DNA of 64,000 nucleotides from Beijerinckiaceae bacterium (GTDB taxonomy: Bacteria > Pseudomonadota > Alphaproteobacteria > Rhizobiales > Beijerinckiaceae): contig WSYC01000005.1 in the NCBI GenBank assembly GCA_009773635.1, positions 1-64,000 of the forward strand, given 5' to 3'. The translations under genes and the position numbers were made by a program. This document shows positions 26,146 to 35,628 of the stretch, piece by piece (the first letter of the stretch is position 1; each line of letters starts with the position of its first letter). Below the pieces are notes generated by a model. The model made no database searches, was not told the origin of the DNA, and saw only the letters and a list, made by a program, of their open reading frames with translations.

Positions 26146-27312
26146 CTAATCGAGCCGGAACAACGGGCGAAGCCTGATCCCGACGGCATTGCCCGCGAAG
26201 GCGAAGATGAGCCACGCCCAACCGTGCAGGCTGCCCGATACCGTGCCGGAGAAGAAGGCGCCAATGTTGCAGCCGGTGCCGAGCCGCGCACCGACACCGA
26301 GCAGCAGCCCCCCGAGAATCGCAGCCAGAAGCGAGCGCAAGGGAATCGCAAGGCTCGGGCGGAATTTCCCGGCGAGGATCGAGGCGAGCATCGCTCCCAG
26401 AATGATCCCGAAATCGGTCACGGAGGTGGGATCGGCAAGAACAGGGTTCGTCAGCGCCGCTTCCTGGCCCTTCCAGTAGGCCCAGGCTTCTGGTGCGAAC
26501 CCGGCGAGCGCCGCGATCTTGCTGCCCCAGAGCGCGAAGGCCGAGGTGATCCCCCACGGCCAGCCATAGACCAGCAGCACGGCGATGTTGACCAGCGCCA
26601 GCGCAACCGCGCCGGCGACCAGCGACCACGGCCCGGTGAGCCAGCGGCTCTTGATCCCGAAAATTGGCTGGATACCGCCATGGCGCGCCTTCTCCGCCTT
26701 GCCGACCGCGAGCAGGAGAAGTGCGAGAATGCCGAGCATGATGCCGAGGCCTGCCGTCGGGCCGAGCCGATCGATCAGCGAGACCGGCGGCAGGCTCGGC
26801 CAGCTGAGCCAGTGATCAGAGTAGGCGGTTGCCAGTGTCGAGCCGGCGATGAAAAACGCCAGCGTCACCACCATGCGCAGCGAGCCGCCGCCCACCGTGA
26901 ACAGCGTGCCCGAACCACAGCCGCCGCCGAGTTGCATCCCGATGCCGAACACGAAAGCGCCAAGGATCAGCGCCCAGCCGATTGGGAACACAAATCCGCC
27001 GACCGGGTGCCCGAAGGCCTGCCCCTTGGCGATGAGTGGAAAGAAGACAAGACTCGCGAGCGCGAGCATCACGAGCTGCGCCCGGATGCCGGCGCTGCGC
27101 CTTTCGAGCATGAACCGCCGCCACGCCGCAGTGAAACCGAAGCTGGCGTGATAGAGCGCAATGCCGGCCCCGAGGCCGATGGCGGCGAGCAGCAGCAGAA
27201 CAATGCCGCCGTGCCGTAGCGCGAGTGCGCTCAGAAGGGCAAAGACCACCAGAACCGGTGCTGCCCGAATCAGGCGACGATCCGTCGAAACGGCAGGTTG
27301 GGCAGGTGTCAT
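26146..27312 (-). CDS. YeeE/YedE family sulfur-compound transporter
   Basis: A 388-residue inner-membrane protein of the YeeE/YedE (TsuA-like) family, members of which take up thiosulfate. Both hallmark motifs are present: MQLGGGCGSGTLFTVGGG and GARLGTGCNIGAFFSGT, each with the conserved cysteine in a GxGCxxG setting. There are about nine or ten hydrophobic segments. A TusA-like gene lies 1.6 kb away, a frequent functional partner, but a TPR gene on the other strand separates them. Transport of thiosulfate or another reduced sulfur compound is inferred from family. Confidence 0.88.
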   Translation of the reverse strand: MTPAQPAVSTDRRLIRAAPVLVVFALLSALALRHGGIVLLLLAAIGLGAGIALYHASFGFTAAWRRFMLERRSAGIRAQLVMLALASLVFFPLIAKGQAFGHPVGGFVFPIGWALILGAFVFGIGMQLGGGCGSGTLFTVGGGSLRMVVTLAFFIAGSTLATAYSDHWLSWPSLPPVSLIDRLGPTAGLGIMLGILALLLLAVGKAEKARHGGIQPIFGIKSRWLTGPWSLVAGAVALALVNIAVLLVYGWPWGITSAFALWGSKIAALAGFAPEAWAYWKGQEAALTNPVLADPTSVTDFGIILGAMLASILAGKFRPSLAIPLRSLLAAILGGLLLGVGARLGTGCNIGAFFSGTVSGSLHGWAWLIFAFAGNAVGIRLRPLFRLD

Positions 27313-27523
27313 GCGGCTCGCGCCTCCTCAACGGTCGTGCGGGGAAAGCCCGCTGGCGGGATAGCATGCCGGATCACCCGCGTAACCCCGGCATGATGCC
27401 TCAGTCTCGGCATCACAAAGCGTTGATCGCGGCGCGAGCGGTTGTGTGGTTCGCAACGCGCCGAAATAGCGCAGGGTTTCCTGGCAATCAAACGCTTCAA
27501 ACGCGCTTTCTCATGAGGGTCCC

Positions 27524-28903
27524 ATGGACGGTTTTGTCATGCCAATGCCCGCGATGATCTCACCGACTTCGACCGAGGACAGGCTGGTCGAGGCTTTTCT
27601 GGCGCATGGCAAGGAAACGCCGGTGCTGCTGCAGGCGCTGATCGATGAAGCGCCGGAGAACCCGCGCGCTCACGCCACCCGCGCGTTGATGCTGACCCTT
27701 CTCGCCCGGAGCGAGCTGCGCGGCCCGGCGCAGGAAGCCGCGGCGAAGGCCGTGATGCTTCTGGGGGGAAATGGCGGATCAAGAGCCGATACCGCCTTTA
27801 TCGAGGCGGCCTCGGCGGCGGCGCATGGCGCCTGGTGGGCTGCGATCGACCAGCTCGAACGGGCGATCACCGACAATCCGGCGGATACGCTGAGCGCCAA
27901 GATGAGCCATGCATTGCGGTTCATGCTCGGCGACAAACCGGGCATGCTGCGCTCCATCGAGCGCGTGTTGCGCCTCCTGCCATCAGGCCATCCGCATCGC
28001 GGGTTCCTGATGGGCTGCCACGCCTTCGCGCTCGAGGAAAACGGTGAATACGGCCGCGCCGAAACCATCGGCCGGGACGCCGTGGCACGTGAGCCGCGCG
28101 ATGCCTGGGGACTGCACGCGGTCAGTCATGTCCACGAAATGACCGGTCGCGCCGGGGATGGCATCCGCTGGATCGAAGGCAGTGAGAGTGGCTTCCGCCA
28201 TTGCAATAATTTCGGCGGCCATCTCTTCTGGCATCTTGCGCTGTTCAAGTTGGAGACGGGCGCCGTCGCCGAGGTCTTCGATCTCTACGATCGTAAGGTC
28301 AGGCATGATGAGACCGACGATTTCCGCGATATCGCCAACGGGGCATCGCTCCTGATGCGGCTCGAACTCGATGGTCATGCCGTCGGCACCCGCTGGGAAG
28401 AACTCGCCGACAAGGCCGAGGCGCGGCTCGATGACCGCAGTCTTGTCTTCGCCGATCTCCATTACATGCTGGCACTGCTCGGGGCCGGACGCATGCATTC
28501 TGCTGCGAGGCTGGCGCGCTCCATGGCCAGTGCGCCGGCGGGACTTTCGAGCCAGACGCTTGTTGCGGAACGGACAGGTCGTGACATCGCCGAGGGGCTC
28601 GTCCGGTTTGCCCGGGGCGATATGGGGCGGGCCACCGAATCGCTGCTGGCTGCGCGCCGGCAGCGATCCATCATGGGTGGCAGCGATGCCCAGCGTGACG
28701 TGTTCGAGCAGGTGCTCATCGAAGCCGCGCTTCGCGCCGGGGAAGAGAATGTCGCCCGCACGCTACTCGGCGAGCGTCTCGCCGGGCGTGGCAGCAACCG
28801 CTTTGCCGAGGAGCGGCTGGCCCGGTTGCTCAAGCCCGGAACCCGGCGCAAGGGCGCGCTTGGGCTCGTGGCGGCGCTGGCTTTTGCCGCGCCGGCGCAT
28901 TGA
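27524..28903 (+). CDS. tetratricopeptide repeat protein, TTC38-like
   Basis: A 459-residue soluble helical protein resembling the TTC38 family. The repeat character shows in alternating helices such as AAIDQLERAITDNPADTLSAKM and ENGEYGRAETIGRDAVAREPRDAWGLHAVSHVHEMTGR. The motif WGLHAVSHVHEM followed by GFRHCNNFGGHLFWHLALFKLE is characteristic of this family. No signal peptide. GAGGG precedes the ATG. The biochemical role of the family is unknown; a scaffolding role is all that can be said. Confidence 0.83.
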   Translation: MDGFVMPMPAMISPTSTEDRLVEAFLAHGKETPVLLQALIDEAPENPRAHATRALMLTLLARSELRGPAQEAAAKAVMLLGGNGGSRADTAFIEAASAAAHGAWWAAIDQLERAITDNPADTLSAKMSHALRFMLGDKPGMLRSIERVLRLLPSGHPHRGFLMGCHAFALEENGEYGRAETIGRDAVAREPRDAWGLHAVSHVHEMTGRAGDGIRWIEGSESGFRHCNNFGGHLFWHLALFKLETGAVAEVFDLYDRKVRHDETDDFRDIANGASLLMRLELDGHAVGTRWEELADKAEARLDDRSLVFADLHYMLALLGAGRMHSAARLARSMASAPAGLSSQTLVAERTGRDIAEGLVRFARGDMGRATESLLAARRQRSIMGGSDAQRDVFEQVLIEAALRAGEENVARTLLGERLAGRGSNRFAEERLARLLKPGTRRKGALGLVAALAFAAPAH

Positions 28904-28918
28904 ACCTCTCGGGGTTTG

Positions 28919-29143
28919 TCAGGCCTTGACGATGCGGAAGGCGATCTGAGCGCCCTCGCGCATCGTGTCGGCGAGCGTATCGCCGGTTTCGCGCAGCAGG
29001 TTCGGGATATCGATCTCGGCCATCGGATCATTGCACAGCACGATCATCACATCGCCGGACGCGCGCGCTTTCAGCGCCTTGCGCGTCTTCAGCGCCGGAA
29101 GCGGGCATTTGAGGCCAAGAAGGTCCAGCGTCGTTTCGCTCAT
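28919..29143 (-). CDS. TusA-family sulfurtransferase/sulfur carrier
   Basis: A 74-residue TusA (SirA/YeeD) family protein. The catalytic CP motif is in LDLLGLKCPLPALKTRKAL, with the second conserved block VLCNDPMAEIDIPNLLRETGD. It carries a persulfide on the cysteine and delivers sulfur to a partner. The start at 29143 (MSETTLDLL) has GGAG upstream; the tracked ORF adds 12 codons. It is on the same strand as the YeeE/YedE gene and may accept sulfur imported by it (inference). Confidence 0.88.
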   Translation of the reverse strand: MSETTLDLLGLKCPLPALKTRKALKARASGDVMIVLCNDPMAEIDIPNLLRETGDTLADTMREGAQIAFRIVKA

Positions 29144-29247
29144 GGTGGATGGCTCCTGCAAGGGAACCCGATGTGACATCCGCGGGGCTTTTCGGCAAGC
29201 CGGGTTCCAGCCTATGCTGTGGTAGCATGCTCACGGTGCGAGGCCCG

Positions 29248-30517
29248 ATGATCCGTTTTAATGCTCTCCCGCCCGCTCTGGTGGTCTGCTGGCTGGTGAC
29301 GAACGCTGCGACGGGGCACGCCTCGGACCTGCGTGGTCATGGCGGCCCGGTGCGGGCCATCGTGCTCGCGGGAGAAGAAGCGGCAACCGCGAGCTTTGAT
29401 ACCACCATCATCCGCTGGAACCTCGCACGCGGCGCGGCGCGGCAGGTGCTGCGGTTCCACTCCGGTGCGGTGAATGCCCTCGTGACCTTGCCAGGTGGCG
29501 GGCTCGCCAGCGCCGGGGAGGATCGGCGCATCGCGCTCTGGGGCGCAACCGGAACGGAGCCGCTGAAAGTGCTGGAGGGCCACGAAGGCCCCATCGCCGG
29601 GCTGGCACTTTCCCCGGATGGGCGCACGCTCGCCTCCGCCAGCTGGGACGGAACAGCGCGGCTCTGGGATATAGCCAACGGCACCGCCCGCGTCGTCGAA
29701 GGACATCGCGGCCCGGTGAATGCTGTTGTCTTCCTCGCCGATGGCAGTCTTGCGACCGCAGGTTACGACGGCACGCTGCGGCTGCATCCAACAACCGGCG
29801 CTCCGACAGTGCTCGAATTCGGCCTGCCGCTCAACACCATGGTGCGGGCGGGGGATGCGCTGGTGGTTGCCGGCGCGGATGGTGCGCTGCGCTTTGTCGA
29901 TCCCCGAAGCGGAAAATGGGACGAGCTTCCGGTTGCCGAGGTGCCGATCGTCGCACTGGCGGCGAGCGCGGATGGTGCGATGATCGCCGCCGCCGGTTTT
30001 CGCGGTGCGCTGGCGCTGGTGGATCGGAAGAGCCGCAGCATCACGCGCCGGCTCGCTGGCCCGGCCTTCCGCCTTCTCGCCCGATGGCCGGGAGATTCTC
30101 ACCGGCGGCGCGGACAGGTTGGTGCGGCGCTGGAGTGTGGCGACGGGCGAGCCGGTCAATCCGGTGATGATCGAGGCGACGGAGGCCCGCGTGACGGCCA
30201 TGGCCGCGCATCCGGGTGCCGAAATCTTCAAGGCCTGTATCGCCTGCCACACCTTGAGTGTGGACGACGGCAATCGTGCGGGGCCGACGCTGCATGGCAT
30301 CATGGGTCGCAGGGTTGCGAGTGCGCCGGGTTACCAATTCACGCCGGCGCTTCGCGCTCTCGATATCGTCTGGAGTCGCGAGAGCGTGTCCAAACTTTTC
30401 GAGGTCGGGCCGATGACCTACGCGCCGGGCACTAAAATGCCCGAGCAGACCATCAACAGCGCAGCAGACCGGGAAGCGCTGGTTGATTTTCTCGAAAAGG
30501 CAACAAAGCCCGACTAG
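29248..30517 (+). pseudogene. WD40 repeat - cytochrome c fusion protein, frameshifted
   Basis: A signal peptide (ALVVCWLVTNAATGHA) is followed by WD40 repeats: DLRGHGGPVRAIV, FHSGAVNALVTLPGGGLASAGEDRRIALWG, EGHEGPIAGLALSPDGRTLASASWDGTARLWD and EGHRGPVNAVVF. Near 30065 the frame breaks at TRRLAGP; the next repeat (FSPDGREILTGGADRLVRRWS) and a C-terminal monohaem cytochrome c domain (CIACH haem site, GPTLHGIMGRR, candidate axial Met in PGTKMPE) continue one frame over to the stop at 30517. A few residues seem to be missing at the join. If intact it would be a periplasmic beta-propeller carrying a cytochrome c. It ends in a CTAG shared with the convergent ferredoxin gene. Confidence 0.75.
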
Positions 30518-32592
30518 TTCTTTTCGGAATCCTCCGGCCTTTCCCTGAAATAATCCTCGGTGGTGCGCACGCGCGGGCGCTCCGGCCCGGCGTAGGGATC
30601 GAAGCCGCCGAGCGTCGCCGCCTCGATGCGGCAATCGTCGCAGTAGCCGATGAGTTTCAGCCGGTCGGCATTCGGGCCGGAGAACATCCAGTGCTTGCCG
30701 CCGAGCTTGCCCTTGATCGTCTCGATGGTGGATTTCGTGCCGAAGAGCTTGCCGCAGTTGTCGCAGGCATAGGGCTCCTCTTCCTTCAGCGTCACCGGCG
30801 CGGTGTTGATCTGCGTGAAATCGAGACGCGGTTCGAGGCTGATGACCTTCTCCGGGCAGGTCGACTGGCAGAGGCCGCACTGCACGCAGAGGTCTTCCTG
30901 AAACCGCAGTTCCGGGCGTTCCGGGTTCGCCGTGAGTGCAGAAACCGGGCAGGTGGATACGCAGGCGAGGCAGAGCGTGCAGCCCTCGGCCTTGATCGAG
31001 ACGGCCCCGAAGGGCGCACCTTTCGGCAGCGCGATCCGTTCCGGCTTTTGCGGCGCATGCGCCTGCCATTCGCGTAACGCCAGCATCATCACCTGGCGCT
31101 TCGCACCCGCAGGCATGAAGGCGGCCGGCTGGCTGGGTGCCGCGCCGGCCGGCATCGCGCGCAGGACAGTGAGCAGGGCGTCCGGATCATCGGTTTCGAT
31201 CCGGGCCAGCGCTTCGGCGGCATAGCCAAGGCCCGGCAGCAGCGCGGCTGCAAGGTCTGCAAGCCTGTGCAAAGGCAGGGTGTCGTGCTTCGGTTTCGCA
31301 GCTATCAGGAATGCCACGCCCGCCGCGCCATAGGCGAAGCTTGCCGCCACCTGCTCGATGCCAACCTGCGTGACCTCGTTGACTGCAACCGGGATCACCC
31401 GTGCTGGCAGGCCATCGCCGAAGCGGGCGAGGGCGTCAATCAGCGGTTCGCCGTGATCGGTGTCATGGAACAGGAGGATCGCGTTCTTGCCTCCTGCCTG
31501 CGCATAGGTGCGCAGCAGCATTCGCAGCCGCTTCATCAGCATGTCGGCGGCAGGCAGCGCATAGGCAGCAGCCCCCGTGGGGCAGACCGAGGCGCAGCCA
31601 CCGCAGCCGGCGCAGATATTCGGGTCGATCACGACATGATCCCCCGCCGGGGTGATCGCGCCGGTCGGGCAGACGTCGAGGCAGCGTGTGCAGCCGGTGA
31701 TTTTCGAGCGCGAATGCGCGCAGAGATCAGGCTTGAAGTCGATGTATTTCGGCTTGTCGAACGTGCCGGTGAGATCGCGTGCCTTGGCGATCAACCGCTC
31801 GACGGCGAGGGGATCGCGCGGGTCAACGCGCAGATAGCCGTCGCGCAGGGCATCGGCGGCGATCAGGGGCGCATCGCCGGTGAGGTCGATGATGATGTCG
31901 CACAGCGATGTCGCGCCGTTGCGTGGAGGACCAAACGTCAGGCTCGCGCGCGAGGCGGCAGCAGCGAGCGCGAAATCATCGACCGTGAGTTCGAAATTTC
32001 CGAGCCAGCCCTTCGCCGCGCGGATGCGGCCGCTGACGATAGGGAAATCGCGTCGCGCAGGCGGCGTCACCGCCTTCGGAGCCTGCAGCATCACGGTGAC
32101 ATCGAGCGCATCCGCGAGCTTGCGTCCAGCCTCGATTGCGACCTCGTCGCGGCCATAGATCAGCGTGACGCCCTTGCTGTCGAGCGTGATGAAGGGCAGC
32201 GCGGGGGGCGCCATCCGCCCGGCGGCGAGCAGAGCCGCGATTTTCGGGCCTGCCATCGCCGCTTCGGACGACCAGCCGGCGGCATTGCGGATGTCGATGA
32301 AGCTGGTGTTGCCGGTGTAACCGAGATCGTCGAGCGTGTCGCGCAAGCCCGCTTCCTCCTGCCGGCAGGCGATGGTGATGGCACCCGCCGATCCAGCCAG
32401 TGCGGTCAGCTGGTCGCGCTCGGCACCGCAGAGGTTGCTGCACGCGCGCACTTGGCCGGGTTTGTCGCTACCGGATTTTCCACCATCAAGCCCGAGCAAG
32501 GATGCGAGTGCCGGCGCATCCGGGGCGAAACTGCCTTCGCAGGAGCAGACGAACAGCGTCTCGCCGCCTATGGCACGGTTCTTCTCGATCAT
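30514..32592 (-). CDS. multi-cluster 4Fe-4S ferredoxin of the formate dehydrogenase locus
   Basis: A protein of about 692 residues with at least four ferredoxin-type [4Fe-4S] motifs: CTRCLDVCPTG, CAGCGGCASVCPTG, CTLCLACVSTCPVS and CVQCGLCQSTCPEK. Extra cysteine sites occur at the N-terminus (VCSCEGSF, CSNLCGAE) and C-terminus (CDNCGKLFG, GYCDDCRIEA). The start at 32592 (MIEKNRAIGG) drops 18 residues of the tracked ORF. It is divergent from the formate dehydrogenase accessory genes, where orthologues commonly sit in alphaproteobacteria. A role in electron delivery or in assembly of the dehydrogenase is likely but not established. Confidence 0.85.
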   Translation of the reverse strand: MIEKNRAIGGETLFVCSCEGSFAPDAPALASLLGLDGGKSGSDKPGQVRACSNLCGAERDQLTALAGSAGAITIACRQEEAGLRDTLDDLGYTGNTSFIDIRNAAGWSSEAAMAGPKIAALLAAGRMAPPALPFITLDSKGVTLIYGRDEVAIEAGRKLADALDVTVMLQAPKAVTPPARRDFPIVSGRIRAAKGWLGNFELTVDDFALAAAASRASLTFGPPRNGATSLCDIIIDLTGDAPLIAADALRDGYLRVDPRDPLAVERLIAKARDLTGTFDKPKYIDFKPDLCAHSRSKITGCTRCLDVCPTGAITPAGDHVVIDPNICAGCGGCASVCPTGAAAYALPAADMLMKRLRMLLRTYAQAGGKNAILLFHDTDHGEPLIDALARFGDGLPARVIPVAVNEVTQVGIEQVAASFAYGAAGVAFLIAAKPKHDTLPLHRLADLAAALLPGLGYAAEALARIETDDPDALLTVLRAMPAGAAPSQPAAFMPAGAKRQVMMLALREWQAHAPQKPERIALPKGAPFGAVSIKAEGCTLCLACVSTCPVSALTANPERPELRFQEDLCVQCGLCQSTCPEKVISLEPRLDFTQINTAPVTLKEEEPYACDNCGKLFGTKSTIETIKGKLGGKHWMFSGPNADRLKLIGYCDDCRIEAATLGGFDPYAGPERPRVRTTEDYFRERPEDSEKN

Positions 32593-32781
32593 GTCGTGTG
32601 CTTCTTCCCGCTCAATTTTGCCGCGCGGACGCTCTTTGGCGATCACGCTCTTGTCTTTTTTGGAATCCCTTCAAATAACGTTGTTGCGCGAGAGGCAAGG
32701 GGCTAGGCGAAATTGCGGCCCCTTCCTCTTACGTATGGTTTGGCGGCGTGTTCCGCCGCGTTCAGGAATGGTGGCGTGCGC

Positions 32782-33537
32782 ATGGACGATTTTCCGGGGG
32801 ATATCACGCACTTCCCGCCGTTGATCACACCGTTCCGCCTGCGTGAACGCGAGGATGCCTTCGCGACGGCACTCAAGGGCGCGGCAGGTGCGGGCGACGA
32901 TTACAAGGGCGCCGGCAGCCTGTTTTATGTCGGGCGCTTCGAACTCATCGAATTCGCGATCGTGCTCGAACCCGAGGAACCGCTGAGGCTGGCACGAAAA
33001 ATCTTCTACGCCGGCATGAACGCGGTCGCGGATGCGCTGGCGGTGCTCTCCCCGCCTGAGAAGAGTGTCCAGTTCCGCTATCCGGGCGCGCTCTATTTCG
33101 ATGGCGCGCTGGTCGGCGGTGCGCGGCTCGGCGTTCCCGCCGGGGCGGATGAAAACGCGCCGCCGGAATGGCTCGTGTTCGGCGCGATGGTGCGGGCGGG
33201 CGGCACGCGCGATTCTGATGCCGGAATGGGGCCGGAAATCACCACCCTTGATGACGAGGGGTTCGACGCCTGGAACCCTGCGGAATTCACGGCCTCGTTC
33301 GCGCGGAACTTTCTCGTCGGCGTCGATTCCTGGACCGAGCGCGGCATGCGCGAGATCGGGCCCAACTATCTCGCCCGGCTGGAGAAGGGCAAGGGCGAAA
33401 CCCGGCGCGGCATCGATGAGAACGGCGATCTGCTCGTGCATGAGGCCGGGCGCGAGGGCGCGCGGCGCATCTCTCTCGTCGACGGCATCAGCCGCGCGGA
33501 ATGGTTTGATCCGTTGCTCAACGAGCCGCGGGGCTGA
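32782..33537 (+). CDS. biotin/lipoate-protein ligase-like protein of the formate dehydrogenase locus
   Basis: A 251-residue protein. The core (EEPLRLARKIFYAGMNAVADAL, FRYPGALYFDGALVGGARLG) resembles the biotin/lipoate ligase fold, but the GRGRxxR-type adenylate loop of true ligases is not evident, so ligase activity is doubtful. The start at 32782 (MDDFPGDITHF) is chosen over the longer tracked ORF. It leads a rightward block of five close-set accessory genes and is divergent from the multi-cluster ferredoxin. The family name is a tentative recognition; the function is unknown. Confidence 0.65.
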   Translation: MDDFPGDITHFPPLITPFRLREREDAFATALKGAAGAGDDYKGAGSLFYVGRFELIEFAIVLEPEEPLRLARKIFYAGMNAVADALAVLSPPEKSVQFRYPGALYFDGALVGGARLGVPAGADENAPPEWLVFGAMVRAGGTRDSDAGMGPEITTLDDEGFDAWNPAEFTASFARNFLVGVDSWTERGMREIGPNYLARLEKGKGETRRGIDENGDLLVHEAGREGARRISLVDGISRAEWFDPLLNEPRG

Positions 33538-33539
33538 GA

Positions 33540-34109
33540 ATGGCAGTCCTCAAGCTCCTGCGCACCATCCGGCTCGATCCCTCGGACGGTTTTGTCTTCA
33601 CCCGCGCGGCTGAGCCCGGCGAATGGGCTGTCGCCGGCACCTTCCTGTTCTGGGAACGGCCGGTCGAAACCTTGATCGGCAAGGAGCGCACGGCCTTCCG
33701 TTCGGGCCTCCTTGGTGTCGGCAGTTTCGGCTGGTCGACGCTTGCAACCGTCGTCGAGGCCAGCGCGGACGAGCGGGCGGCGCTGGTCGAGCGGCTGGCA
33801 ACGCAACTGGTTGCGCATTGCGGTGCGCCGGATATGGCGGCGGCGCTGGTGGCGGCGGAAGCCGAGGTCGCCTATGCCCAAGAGCTGGCAGAGCCGCCGG
33901 TCGGCACGCTGGTAGCCGTGCATCGTTCGCTCGATAACGGCGAGATCATCGAGCGGTTCCGCACGCTGCTGCCCGGAACCGACGAGCGCCATTCGCGGGT
34001 TTTCAGCTTCGTGGAAGAGCCGGATGATGCCGATGTGATCGAAGAGGCGGTCGATCTTGTCGGCCTTGCCGCAACCGGAACCAAGACCAAGGGGAGCGCG
34101 ACCACGTGA
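33540..34109 (+). CDS. DUF6505 family protein
   Basis: A 189-residue cytoplasmic protein starting MAVLKLLRTIRLDPSDGFVFTRAAEPGEWAVAG, which I associate with DUF6505. No membrane segment or metal motif is evident; the interior is rich in alanine and glutamate helices. It starts 2 bp after the ligase-like gene and overlaps the next gene by 4 bp (GTGA). Its constant company with formate dehydrogenase genes suggests an accessory role, otherwise unknown. Confidence 0.78.
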   Translation: MAVLKLLRTIRLDPSDGFVFTRAAEPGEWAVAGTFLFWERPVETLIGKERTAFRSGLLGVGSFGWSTLATVVEASADERAALVERLATQLVAHCGAPDMAAALVAAEAEVAYAQELAEPPVGTLVAVHRSLDNGEIIERFRTLLPGTDERHSRVFSFVEEPDDADVIEEAVDLVGLAATGTKTKGSATT

Positions 34110-35110
34110 GTGATTTCTGGGTTTCGAGCGGGCATCACCTCGTCGATCGCGATGCCGGCGGCGGGCTGGTGGTGACCGATGACTATCTCAAGGTCTACTT
34201 CGCCCGGCCCGAACTGGTGCCGCCGCCGGAAGCCTGCCCGGTCGAGCGCGGGCTGCACGCCGCGCTGCTGGCGACGCCACGCATGGCCGTGCCGCCGGAG
34301 GAGATAGCGCTGATTGCGGATGTCGATGCGCGCGAGAACCTCGGCGTGTTCCTCGCGTTTCGTGATCATCTGCTCGCCCATTCCACACTGGAGGCCGCCT
34401 ATCTCGCGCTGGTGCGCGGCGGCATGGGGACCATCCCGCCGCTATTCATCCAGCAATTGACGCACCTTGTTGCCCGCAACGCCTTCGATGGCATCGAGGA
34501 TGCGCGCACCCTCCGGGCGGCGGAATGCTTCTGGCGCACGCAGCGCGTGACCTTCCATGAAGGGTCCGTCCTGCTTGCCGATCAGGAGGCGATCGAAAGC
34601 CACGAGCATGACCGCGACCACTCGCCGCTGCTCAACATGCTCGGTGGGCCGGCGGTGTCGGAACTCGAAGTGCTCACCGATGACAACACCGCAACCTATG
34701 CCGCGCGCTCCGACGCACATGATATGGTGTTCGATCTCACGCATCCGACCGAAGGGCGCCAGGCGCTCGGGCGTGCGATGGCGGTCTGGCTGACGCATCT
34801 GCTGGGATTTTCGCCCGCGTTCGAGCCGGTCGAAAAGCTCGCCGGCGGGAGTTTCGGTTGGTTTCTGGCTCTCGATGCCGAGGGAACGGCCATCGGCAAC
34901 CGCGTCTGGGAGGGGGAGACGCTGCCGGAGGCGGACGCCCGGCGCATCCTCGCGCTCTTCACCTTCACTTTGCCCGATCACCCGCGTATCCTCGCCGGGA
35001 AACGCGGCAGCCGGGCCTTCGCCGTTCTCGGGTCAACCGCCGACCGGCTGGTTCGGATCAAGCCGCAGAACCTGATCGCCGGGCTGCCGCTGGGTCTGGA
35101 CAACGCCTGA
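34106..35110 (+). CDS. DUF6352 family protein
   Basis: A 334-residue protein that I associate with DUF6352. It begins SDFWVSSGHHLVDRDAGGGLVVTDDYLKVYFARPEL, and has conserved-looking acidic/histidine runs (ESHEHDRDHSPLLNML, SDAHDMVFDLTHPTEGRQAL). The GTG start overlaps the DUF6505 stop. No export signal. It belongs to the formate dehydrogenase accessory block; the histidine-rich core could bind a metal, which is a guess. Confidence 0.8.
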   Translation: MSDFWVSSGHHLVDRDAGGGLVVTDDYLKVYFARPELVPPPEACPVERGLHAALLATPRMAVPPEEIALIADVDARENLGVFLAFRDHLLAHSTLEAAYLALVRGGMGTIPPLFIQQLTHLVARNAFDGIEDARTLRAAECFWRTQRVTFHEGSVLLADQEAIESHEHDRDHSPLLNMLGGPAVSELEVLTDDNTATYAARSDAHDMVFDLTHPTEGRQALGRAMAVWLTHLLGFSPAFEPVEKLAGGSFGWFLALDAEGTAIGNRVWEGETLPEADARRILALFTFTLPDHPRILAGKRGSRAFAVLGSTADRLVRIKPQNLIAGLPLGLDNA

Positions 35111-35121
35111 GAGGGATCGAA

Positions 35122-35628
35122 ATGGCCGAGGAAGCAATCCCCGTTGGCGTCATCGTCGAGAAGCGCAAATCGGCGAGCCCGTGGATCGACCACACCTGGG
35201 GCGCGGTTGCGGTGATGCCCGGCCTGCCAGAAGCCCCCAGGATGACACTGATCGAGAAGGTTGGCGATACCGAACGCTATTATCTCGGCGCGTCCACCAT
35301 CGTGCTTGCCTCAATTGATACCGCGCAATACCGCGACAACCTGATGAGCGGCGCGCCAAAGATCTGGGTCGTTATGCGTGAGGAGGAGCCGGAAGGCGGG
35401 CTCTCGCTGGTGACCGTGACGGCTGATCCGACCGAGGGCGAGGCCAACACCGAGACCGGGTCTAACCTCGTCGATTTCGTGCCGATGCTGCCGGAGATTG
35501 CGGCTGAAATCGCCGCCTTTGTCGATGAACATCACATCGAGCGTGAATTCTACAAGCGCAAGCGCGACAAGACCGATCGCGAGGCTTTCGGGCGCCGCAA
35601 GGGCGGGCTGGACGGAGAGCGCGGATGA
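35122..35628 (+). CDS. DUF3305 family protein
   Basis: A 168-residue protein of the DUF3305 type: VGVIVEKRKSASPWIDHTWGAVAVMPG, ERYYLGASTIVL, NLMSGAPKIWVVMREE. The tracked ORF starts 88 codons upstream inside the previous gene; the real start is the ATG at 35122 with GAGGGA before it. Its stop overlaps the DUF3306 start by 4 bp. DUF3305 and DUF3306 regularly occur as a pair beside formate dehydrogenase genes; the function is unknown. Confidence 0.87.
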   Translation: MAEEAIPVGVIVEKRKSASPWIDHTWGAVAVMPGLPEAPRMTLIEKVGDTERYYLGASTIVLASIDTAQYRDNLMSGAPKIWVVMREEEPEGGLSLVTVTADPTEGEANTETGSNLVDFVPMLPEIAAEIAAFVDEHHIEREFYKRKRDKTDREAFGRRKGGLDGERG

